Positions 25,136 to 33,300 of a stretch of 64,000 nucleotides of DNA are shown here, piece by piece. How positions within the stretch are numbered: position 1 is the first letter of the stretch; each line of letters starts with the position of its first letter. A model generated the notes under the pieces. The model had not been told where the DNA came from and searched no databases. It saw only the letters and a list, made by a program, of their open reading frames with translations. The stretch covers positions 124,001 through 188,000 of the forward strand of contig NZ_JAAUVN010000004.1 in NCBI RefSeq assembly GCF_012030425.1. Reading direction: 5' to 3'. Position numbers and translations under genes: made by a program. Origin of the DNA: Sphingobacterium sp. B16(2022). GTDB taxonomy: Bacteria; Bacteroidota; Bacteroidia; Sphingobacteriales; Sphingobacteriaceae.

Positions 25136-25169
25136 ATATGCCTAAAAATATTTTAGGCATATTTTTTTA
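25136..25169. terminator. Terminator between the tiny lipoprotein and the convergent XRE gene
   Basis: ATATGCCTAAAA (25136-25147) and TTTTAGGCATAT (25151-25162) form a perfect 12-bp stem with an ATA loop and a T run on the plus strand. Confidence 0.85.
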
Positions 25170-25200
25170 ATTATATCTATGTTTCATTACTATTGAACTA

Positions 25201-25860
25201 CTAAACTTTTTCAAACTTTCCATACAATTTCCAATAATATCGAATATCAGACAAGGAAAATAAACTTTTTTTCCAAGAGCTAAGAATCAGCGATATCTGT
25301 TCCCCATTTTGCTCATACTTCCCTACAAAAACTTCCTCTTCAGACAAAAACAAACCCAAGTTATTGTGAAGAAGATGCAGATATTCCATTTCAATACCTT
25401 CAAAAATTAGTATACTTTGCTCTTTAACTTCCAATTCCAATGGAGCGGCAATCAATTCTGAAAACTCAATGGCTAAAAACTTATGCTTACTTTGAATAGG
25501 AAGCTGAAGTTGTGGTGCGCCCTCTATTTGCTTTAACAAATCAGTATTGTTCATCATAACTTCTCGGGTCAATAAGGGAATACCTGCTAATTTTTTTGTG
25601 CTATTTGTTACAATAGCTGGTTCAAAATAATCACTGAAATTTAAAATTTGATTAACAGAAAGATTTTCTTGAATTAAACTCTGCAAAGGAATGCCAAAAT
25701 AATTAGCAATTATCATTACTGTTTCTATTTTAGGCTCAGCTCTTAATTCTTCATAAGACGAAATATTACCTCTGCTTAGATTAAATAAATCAGCAAATGC
25801 TTGTTGGCTTAACCCTCTCACCTTTCTTAATTTCTTTATATTATTACCAATATTTGTCAT
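25201..25860 (-). CDS. XRE-family regulator with a degenerate LexA-like C-domain
   Basis: A 219-residue regulator. The ATG at 25860 (MTNIGNNIKKLRKVRGLSQQ) places the helix-turn-helix at residues 5-60, with SQQAFADLFNLSRGNISSYE as the recognition core. The C-terminal half (IPLLTREV, KFLAIEFSEL, ILIFEG, LFLSEEEVFVGKYEQNG) resembles the S24/LexA fold, but I see no Gly-Asp-Ser nucleophile motif, so it is probably a sensor rather than a self-cleaving peptidase. It is divergent from the PspA-flotillin operon, with TGCAA repeats between, so it probably controls that operon and itself. Confidence 0.82.
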   Translation of the reverse strand: MTNIGNNIKKLRKVRGLSQQAFADLFNLSRGNISSYEELRAEPKIETVMIIANYFGIPLQSLIQENLSVNQILNFSDYFEPAIVTNSTKKLAGIPLLTREVMMNNTDLLKQIEGAPQLQLPIQSKHKFLAIEFSELIAAPLELEVKEQSILIFEGIEMEYLHLLHNNLGLFLSEEEVFVGKYEQNGEQISLILSSWKKSLFSLSDIRYYWKLYGKFEKV

Positions 25861-25880
25861 TTTTAAAAAAAAAAATAAAA

Positions 25881-25935
25881 TTTTTTGCAAAATATTTTTG
25901 CAAAAATATTATCTTTATGCAAAGAATATATGCAA
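25881..25935. promoter_or_regulatory. Operator array and promoter of the PspA-flotillin operon
   Basis: TGCAA occurs four times, starting at 25886, 25899, 25918 and 25931 (steps 13, 19, 13). The second copy is the centre of a perfect 20-bp palindrome (25891-25910) built on TTTTTGCAAAAA. A promoter fits inside: TTG at 25885-25887, a 22-nt spacer, then TATCTTTA at 25910-25917, close to TAnnTTTG. The operators therefore overlap the -33 element and flank the -7 element. Confidence 0.7.
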
Positions 25936-25953
25936 TATATAAAAAACTAAATT

Positions 25954-26343
25954 ATGTACTTCTCAAAAATTGAAAATTTTATTAGCAATATCGGATACGA
26001 TATCTTTTATAAAGATGAGAAAGAAGGCGTTTTCATCATTCAAAATGAATTAGATGGCATTCACAATTTGATTGTAGGTATAGCTAATCCAATTTTAATT
26101 TTTGAACAATACTTATTTACAATTTCCAATGAAAGTATGGAATTGTTTAAATCACTACTCATTAAAAATAGGGACATGATCCACGGTGGTTTCGCGTTAA
26201 CAGAAGACGGTAAAAAAGTAATTTTTAGATACACACTACAAATCAGCAATATTGACCAAAATGAATTTGATGCAGCCATCAATTCTTTAAGCTTATTAAT
26301 CAGTGAGTATTACAATCAACTAATTAACTTCTCTAAATTATAG
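25954..26343 (+). CDS. YbjN / CesT-Tir-chaperone-like protein
   Basis: A 129-residue cytosolic alpha/beta protein that fits the YbjN and type III secretion chaperone-like fold, with N-terminal FSKIENFISNIGYDIFYKDEKEG and GVFIIQ, a central LLIKNRDMIHGGFALTEDGK and a C-terminal helix. It has no signal peptide. It is the first gene of the operon and sits 5 bp before pspA. Proteins of this fold are known neighbours of PspA in Bacteroidota and may chaperone a partner; the specific role here is inferred. Confidence 0.65.
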   Translation: MYFSKIENFISNIGYDIFYKDEKEGVFIIQNELDGIHNLIVGIANPILIFEQYLFTISNESMELFKSLLIKNRDMIHGGFALTEDGKKVIFRYTLQISNIDQNEFDAAINSLSLLISEYYNQLINFSKL

Positions 26344-26348
26344 TAATT

Positions 26349-27056
26349 ATGAATATTTTTAAAAGAATTTTCAGGATTGGTCAAGCGGAAATACACGCTG
26401 TCGTTGAAAAAATGGAAGATCCAATCAAAATGACGGAACAAGGTATCCGGGAAATGAAAGAAGATTTAGAACAAGCCCTTGAGGCATATGCTAAAGTAAA
26501 AGCATTAGCAATTCGTACCAAAAGCAATTTTGAGAAAAAACAAGAAGAAGCAAACCTGTTTGAAGGAAAAGCTATTCTCTTATTAAAGAAAGCACAGAAT
26601 GGAGAACTTCAAGTTGATAAAGCTGAAAACTTAGCAAAAGAGGCTCTCTTATTAAAAAAGCAATTTATAGCAGAGGCGATAGAATTAGAAAAACAAAGTA
26701 TAATTCATCTTCAGTCAGCAGATGAATTACATAAGAATGTAGATGTACTCAAATTCAACATTACGAAATGGGAAAGCGAATTAACCACATTAAAAGCTCG
26801 TGTAAAAGTGTCTAACGCCGCTAAGATGGTCAATAAGCAATTGGCGAATATTGATTCAAATAGTACCATATCTATGCTGGAACGAATGAAAGTTAAAGTA
26901 GAGGAAGATGAAGCGTTAGCAAAAGCATATGGCGAAATTGCACATGGGAATAAATCGATCATTGATGAAATCAATGAAACAATTTCAAATAAGGACTCCA
27001 TCAATGCCGAACTAGAAGCTTTAAAATTAAAACTTAATAATGATGAGAAAATTTGA
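26349..27056 (+). CDS. pspA: PspA/IM30 (ESCRT-III-like) membrane-remodelling protein
   Basis: A 235-residue, almost entirely helical protein. It starts MNIFKRIFRIGQAEIHAVVEKMEDPIKMTEQ, the amphipathic helix and first hairpin of the PspA/Vipp1 family. Coiled-coil helices run to about residue 225. PspA proteins assemble on the cytoplasmic face of damaged inner membrane and belong to the ESCRT-III superfamily. The gene overlaps the following DUF4177 frame by 17 nt, so the two are translationally coupled. No PspF-type activator or PspB/PspC is present; the XRE regulator likely takes over control. Confidence 0.88.
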   Translation: MNIFKRIFRIGQAEIHAVVEKMEDPIKMTEQGIREMKEDLEQALEAYAKVKALAIRTKSNFEKKQEEANLFEGKAILLLKKAQNGELQVDKAENLAKEALLLKKQFIAEAIELEKQSIIHLQSADELHKNVDVLKFNITKWESELTTLKARVKVSNAAKMVNKQLANIDSNSTISMLERMKVKVEEDEALAKAYGEIAHGNKSIIDEINETISNKDSINAELEALKLKLNNDEKI

Positions 27057-27234
27057 ATACAAAACAATTAAAATCGAACCTAAAGGTTTTTGGGGGACAA
27101 AACTTGATGAAGATCGAATAGATGAAATACTTAACGAATTAGGTGCTCAGGGCTGGGAACTTGTATCGATGCAAGATTTAGAGATCGGCGGAAGTTCTTG
27201 GTCATTTCACTATACATTCAAAAGAGAATTATAA
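27040..27234 (+). CDS. DUF4177 protein
   Basis: A 64-residue protein. The DUF4177 pattern is visible: YKTIKIEPKGFW, then LDEDRIDEILNELGAQGWELVSM, and a C-terminal strand ending FKREL. Members are small cytosolic proteins of unknown function. Two adjacent ATGs (27040 and 27043) are possible starts inside the end of pspA. It lies 16 bp upstream of the membrane-protein gene. Confidence 0.75.
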   Translation: MMRKFEYKTIKIEPKGFWGTKLDEDRIDEILNELGAQGWELVSMQDLEIGGSSWSFHYTFKREL

Positions 27235-27250
27235 CAAAACCGAACCCATT

Positions 27251-27955
27251 ATGAGCGAATTATTCAACCTCCTTTTCAATCCAGTATCCAACGGTATCAT
27301 GACTGTACTGACAGGAATTTCGCTGTTATATTGGATAATTATGTCCTTTGCGGGGGATGGATTACATCTCTTTGATGGCGATGTGGACCTGGATGGTCAC
27401 CTCCACTCTACTGCTGATGTAACAGACGTAGACAGTTCACAAGATTTACATCACCATTCGGACGCCGATACACATATAGAGCCATCATTTTTCGCAAAAG
27501 CAATGGATTTCATTAATGTTGGCAAAGTTCCTATTATGATCATCGTTACACTTTTCAAATTTATTGGATGGATCATCACGATCATTTCTTCATTACTTTT
27601 AAATACCGCCACCTGGGGACTGAAATCCCTTTTTATTTTAATTCCTATATTTTTCATCACTTTTATATTAATGCATTTTTTCACTAAACCTCTTGTAAAA
27701 CTTTTTAAAAACATTGGATATCATGGGGAAGAACCGATTGATTTCCTTGGGAGAATAGGAAAAATGAAAGCAACAATAGAAGGAAAAAAACTGGGATCAG
27801 CAGAATTTTTGATCGAAAGAGATCCTATACGGCTTTATGTAGAAAGTCTAAATGGAGAAAAAATAGAATATGGAGATGAAGTCATTATTGTTGATGAATC
27901 AAAAGACAAAAAAATATATTACGTAACCAAAGAAATAACCATTCACAATATTTAA
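27251..27955 (+). CDS. Membrane protein with NfeD/YqiJ-like OB-fold tail
   Basis: A 234-residue inner-membrane protein. Hydrophobic helices lie at about 14-35, 92-116 and 122-145. The C-terminal 165-230 is a small beta domain (FLGRIGKMKATIEGKKLGSA, YGDEVIIVDES) like the OB-fold of NfeD and YqiJ proteins, which are usual partners of flotillins. Between helices 1 and 2 is a striking acidic, histidine-rich loop (about 38-80: DGDVDLDGHLHSTADVTDVD, then HHHSDADTH) that could bind divalent metal. The flotillin gene follows after 9 bp. Confidence 0.75.
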   Translation: MSELFNLLFNPVSNGIMTVLTGISLLYWIIMSFAGDGLHLFDGDVDLDGHLHSTADVTDVDSSQDLHHHSDADTHIEPSFFAKAMDFINVGKVPIMIIVTLFKFIGWIITIISSLLLNTATWGLKSLFILIPIFFITFILMHFFTKPLVKLFKNIGYHGEEPIDFLGRIGKMKATIEGKKLGSAEFLIERDPIRLYVESLNGEKIEYGDEVIIVDESKDKKIYYVTKEITIHNI

Positions 27956-27964
27956 TTATTAACC

Positions 27965-30082
27965 ATGCAGTTACAAACTCTTTTATTTATAGATGGGATA
28001 ACAGGTCTCATCCTCTTGATTGTAGGAATTATAGTTTTACTAATTTTTGCATTTTTCATTGTATTAAGTGCTTTCTACAAAAAAATTCCACAAGGAAAAG
28101 CAATAGTAAGAACTGGGATTGGCGGGACAAATGTTGCTTTCAACAAAGGGATGTATGTCATTCCAGTTTTTCACAAAATGGAGATAATGGATATTTCAGT
28201 AAAAAAGATTGAAATATCCAGAATGCAGCACGATGGATTAATATGTAAGGACAATATTCGTGCTGATATTAAGGTCGCATTTTTTGTGCGTGTTAATAAG
28301 TCTGTTGATGATGTAATCAGTGTAGCACAAAATTTAGGATGTGAGCGCGCGAGTGATCCAGATACGTTAAAAAGTATTTTTGAATCCAAATTTTCAGAAG
28401 CACTAAAAACTGTAGGAAAAAAATTCGACTTTATTGAATTGTACGAAGCTCGACGGGAATTTAGAAATGAAATTCTAAATATTATTGGGACAGATTTGAA
28501 TGGCTATATATTAGACGACTGTGCAATCGATTATTTAGAACAAACAGAATTGAAATTTTTAAGTCCAGATAATATTTTAGATTCACAGGGTATCCGTAAA
28601 ATCACTGAACTAACTGCAGCTCAGAATATTCATGCCAATTTAATACGTCGTGATGAAGAAAAAGTAATTAAAAAACAGAATGTAGAAACGCGTGAGGCAA
28701 TACTTGAGTTAGATCGACAATTAGCTGAAAAAGAAGAGAAACAACGTCGCGAAATCGACAATATTAAAGCTCGTGAAGATGCTGAAATAGCGAAAGTTAG
28801 AGAAGAAGAGCGTCTAAAATCCGAAACTGTCCGCATCTCTACAGAAGAACAGTTAGCTATTCAAGAAGAAAATAAGCTTCGTCAGATTATCATTGCAGAG
28901 AAAAACAAATTACGTACTAGTGCGGTTGAAACTGAACGTGTGGAAAAAGATCGTGCACTGGAAGAGACAGAGCGAATAAGAATTGTCACATTAGCACAAA
29001 TTGATAAGGAACGTTCAATTGAAATCGAAAAGAAAAATATTCAAAATGTAATCAAAGAGCGTGTTCAACTCGAAAAAGGTGTTGTAGAAGAACAACAAGG
29101 TGTCAAAGATATAGAGGTATTCCGTGAAGTTGAACGAAAAAAACAAGCAGGTGTTATTGCGGCATCACAAGAAGCCGAAGAGCGTCTAATATCAACTGTC
29201 AAAGCTGCTGAAGCAGATAAAATAGCTTCTGAACAAAAAGCTGAGCAAGATGTTATTTTTGCGGAGTCCCGCAGAAAAGTTGCCGAGAAAAAAGCGCAAG
29301 AGTTATTAATCGATGCTGATGCGAAAAAAGAAGCATCAGTAAAAGAAGCAGAAGGTCGTAAAATAATTGCCGAAGCACAAGCGAAAGAGGATGCTGCTTT
29401 AGGTCTATCTGAGGCAGAAGTTATGATAGCGAAAGCAGAAGCAATTCAAATACAGGGTACTGCAGAGGCATCTATCATCGAGAAAAAAGCTGAAGCAAGC
29501 CGTAAGCAGGGAATAATGGAGGCAGAGGTAACGCGAGAGAAAGCAATTGCTGAAGCCACGGGTATTCAAGAAAAAGCTGAAGCAATGAAAAAGTTAGATG
29601 GTGTTGGAAGAGATCACGAAGAATTCAAGCTTCAACTACAAAAAGAAAAAGATATTGAATTGGCTCAAATAGGCATTCAAAAAGATATCGCAGCTTCACA
29701 AGCATCTGTATTGGCAGAAGCGTTAAAAACTGCAAAAATTGATATCGTTGGAGGTGAGACTATGTTCTTCGAAAACATTGTACGCCAAGTTTCTAATTCC
29801 AAAGGATTTGATCATTTAATCAATAATTCAAAACATGCAACAGACATCAAAAATTCATTGTTGGGTCCAGACGGAAAAGGTGATCTGGCAGAAAAAGTAC
29901 GTGGCTTAGCCGATAAATATGGTATTTCATCTAATGATATCAAAAATCTAACTGTCTCCGCTGCCTTGGTTCAATTACAACAAGCAGCCAAAAATGCGGA
30001 TGATAATGAAGATACTAATTTCATCAACTCGTTATTCGGTTTAGCCAAAAACTTAGGAATATCAAACAAAAAATTGATCTAA
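27965..30082 (+). CDS. Flotillin-family (SPFH/Band 7) protein, long form
   Basis: A 705-residue membrane scaffold. A membrane helix at about 12-36 is followed by an SPFH domain (KKIPQGKAIVRTGIGGTNVA to about residue 215). A very long Glu/Ala/Lys/Arg-rich coiled coil (about 220-610) carries EA-type repeats such as AEAIQIQGTAEASIIEKKAE, then a helical C-terminus. Flotillins such as B. subtilis YuaG (about 510 residues) and E. coli YqiK organise membrane microdomains; this one is longer, mostly in the coiled coil. Its position after an NfeD-like gene is the classical flotillin arrangement, here with pspA upstream and a giant ATPase downstream. Confidence 0.88.
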   Translation: MQLQTLLFIDGITGLILLIVGIIVLLIFAFFIVLSAFYKKIPQGKAIVRTGIGGTNVAFNKGMYVIPVFHKMEIMDISVKKIEISRMQHDGLICKDNIRADIKVAFFVRVNKSVDDVISVAQNLGCERASDPDTLKSIFESKFSEALKTVGKKFDFIELYEARREFRNEILNIIGTDLNGYILDDCAIDYLEQTELKFLSPDNILDSQGIRKITELTAAQNIHANLIRRDEEKVIKKQNVETREAILELDRQLAEKEEKQRREIDNIKAREDAEIAKVREEERLKSETVRISTEEQLAIQEENKLRQIIIAEKNKLRTSAVETERVEKDRALEETERIRIVTLAQIDKERSIEIEKKNIQNVIKERVQLEKGVVEEQQGVKDIEVFREVERKKQAGVIAASQEAEERLISTVKAAEADKIASEQKAEQDVIFAESRRKVAEKKAQELLIDADAKKEASVKEAEGRKIIAEAQAKEDAALGLSEAEVMIAKAEAIQIQGTAEASIIEKKAEASRKQGIMEAEVTREKAIAEATGIQEKAEAMKKLDGVGRDHEEFKLQLQKEKDIELAQIGIQKDIAASQASVLAEALKTAKIDIVGGETMFFENIVRQVSNSKGFDHLINNSKHATDIKNSLLGPDGKGDLAEKVRGLADKYGISSNDIKNLTVSAALVQLQQAAKNADDNEDTNFINSLFGLAKNLGISNKKLI

Positions 30083-30095
30083 TTTTTACACATAT

Positions 30096-30128
30096 GTCAA
30101 CTTGATAACGGATTGTTTTCAAGTTGAC
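30096..30128 (+). other. Hairpin between the flotillin and ATPase genes
   Basis: GTCAACTTGA (30096-30105) pairs exactly with TCAAGTTGAC (30119-30128). There is no T tract, so it is not a classic terminator; it may stabilise or process the mRNA. The rest of the 238-bp gap shows no clear promoter. Confidence 0.5.
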
Positions 30129-30320
30129 AACGATATAATTAGCTTTATTACACTGTTCATAATATAGTATTTTCCAAAGATGATTTAGATTTTCACCATT
30201 GTAAATGTAACATTGACTTCACCAAATGAAAATCATAAAGTCAATACATTAACTATATACTAACACAGGTAGAAATTAGAATTCAACACGGATTAAATAG
30301 TCCACGATTATTTTCGAATT

Positions 30321-33300
30321 ATGCAAGAAACACAAGCGAACAACGATACTTTAGACTCTGGATCTTACGAAATTATCAGAAAACGTCTTCAACATCAAAA
30401 AGAAACGCTTTCCGATAAATTACAATTATTAAATACCGCCAGAAAAGAAATATTTAATTCGACCAACTTTATATTAAAGGCAAATCAACGTATATCAACA
30501 GATAATAACTGCGTATCAAGAGGTATTTTAGCAATTGGTAATATCTGCATATTCGGATATAATGTACATTTTGGATTACGAACCGAAATTCAGTTACAAG
30601 ACGTATTTAGCATCTATTTATTTGAAGATAATCAATTTATTCCCCAAGATCTTGATTTCATAAATGATATAAATTTTGTTAATGATTACCAAAATCTATA
30701 CAAATATTATAGAGATTCAATTTTTTCCAAATTTAGAAAAACAGAGAACTATTTATATATGATCTTTCAAACCACCAAGAATGAACAAGATCTAAAAGCA
30801 TTTAAATGGTTGATTAAAGATGGAAAATTAACTTATTTAGATGATCGAAGTATACATGAAGTTAAAAAAGCAAATCAACATGAATTTGATTGGACAAAAA
30901 CTACCCTTGAAGATCGAAGATTGGGTCGGTTTCCCCATATTTCTATCTTAGATAAGGTATTTATTGAAGCAATTCATGGTGATATAACATTTAAAATTGA
31001 AAATAATACAGAGTCAGGTAAAGGAATTTATTCTGAAAAGGTTAGTAATCTTGATCAACAGCTAGATGATGCAGAATACCATTATGCTGACTTAGGTAAT
31101 ATGATTGCTCTTAGGATCAAACCCTTTCAAGAAGAATTTCGCGCTTACATTTTCAACATCAGAACTAAAGAGGTTGTCAACCTAAAAACGCTCAATGAAT
31201 CTGCTATTTTGCTACCAGATAATCAAGGTATTATTTTCTCAAATGGATATTATCTTCAAAATGGCACACATAAAACCTTTGAGAATAACCTTGAAAATGT
31301 TCAGTTTCTAAAAAAAGTAATCTCTCCTAACGGAGAAGACTACCTATATGTTTTCACTCATGAGCAGTCGAATACATACATTTTAATGTCTTACAATATT
31401 ATTCAACAATCTGTAGAAACCCCAATCGTTTGCAATGGATTTACCATATTTAAAGATGGAAGCTTAATCTATTTTCGTACAGAAAATGAAGCGACGCGCC
31501 ACCATCAAGTACAAATATGGGAGACTCCATACATGGCTGTTCTGAAAGAAAATGCATCGCGCAGAGATGATCCCTTATACAAAATTGGCAATAAAGATAT
31601 TGTCCAAGCGATGTCTGAAGTTCAAGAAGTCATTCAACTGATTAACAAAGAAGATTCCTATGAAGGCCTATATGAGGATATTCTAAAAAAATCAAATTCC
31701 ATCATTGATTCGTACTTCTGGGTCCATGATGAGGCTCTTCAAAATCTTGGTACACCATTACAACATATAAAAGAAATTGCGAACACAGCGATCGACGAGT
31801 TCGTTAAGGTACAGATTCAGCGTAAACATGCGGAAGAGATTCTAACAGCAATAGAAAAAAAAATAGAAGATCTTGTTTTTAAAGTCAATAGTTCGATTTA
31901 TGAACAGTTAGATCAACTGGTACATAATTTATCACATACACGTAAATTACAAGGTGAGGTCATTGACTTGCGCAATGTAAAGTATATTGAAAACAATCGG
32001 ATAAATGAACTAGAGGAACAGCTTCACCACATAGCGACTAATCTTTCTGAGAAAACAATACAGTTCTTATTACAGGAAGCTGCACTTACATCATATGAAC
32101 AGAAGGTTGTCATCCAAAAGAATGAAGTCGACAAAGTAACAAAAGCTATCGATGCCAAAGCCATAGAGGATGGATGTAAAGCTATTTCTAGTGATTTGGA
32201 ATTATTAATTGATATACTTCATAGCTTAAAGATTGATGACACAACACATACAACAAAGATAATTGAAAAAATATCAGTTATTTTCGCTTCATTAAATGAG
32301 GTTCGAGCCCAATTAACACGTAAATTAAATACACTAAAAAGTTCTGAAGCCATTGCAGAATTTTCGGCTCAACTCACTTTGTTAGAGCAATCAATTGTTA
32401 ACTACCTGGAATTATCAACTTCGGCAGAAAAAGTTGACGAGTATTATACTAAGATTGTTGTAAACTTAGAAGAACTCGAAAGCAAGTTTTCTGAATTTGA
32501 CGAATTTGCTTTAAAAATCGCTGATAAGCGCGATGAAATCATTAAAGCTTTCAACGGGAAACGCGAATATATTATTGAACAAATCAATAAACGCGCCTCT
32601 TCTCTTGAACAGATAGCACTGCGTGTCCTTAAAAACATCGAAAATAAGGCAAAATCTTTACTCACGAAAGAAGAGATTTTAAGTTTTTACTCGACCGACT
32701 TAATGATCGACAAGATTCGTCATATTATTTCAGAACTGAAAACAATACAAGATGTATCTAAAGCCGAAAGCCTTGAGAATTTACTTAAGAAATCACAAGA
32801 AGATGCGTTAAGAGTTTTAAGAGATAAGTCCGAACTATATGTTGAAGGTGAAAATATAATTAAACTTGGCAAAAACAAATTCACAGTTAATAACCAACGC
32901 TTAGGTTTAACATTAATACGGCGTCAAGACGAACTATATTATCATTTGACAGGAACTAGTTTCTATCAAAAAGTGACCGCCCAAGAGATCAATATTTATA
33001 AAGATATTTGGGAACAAGAAATTATTTCTGAGAACAAACTTGTGTATCGTGCCGAATATTTAGCTTATAAAACTTTCCTAGCATCACAATCCAAAAGCAA
33101 TTTTAATGCAGAAAAATTCATTAATCAAGCTGTAGAACAAAACTATGTAGAATCTTATATCAAAGGTGTTCACAATTTTGATGCCCTTCAGATCTACGAA
33201 CAACTTCACACCCTAGGGGAAAAATTAGATGTATTAAAGTTTGATCCTGAAACAAGAACATTAGCCCATTTTTTTTGGCAGCAATTGGACCAATCCGTTC

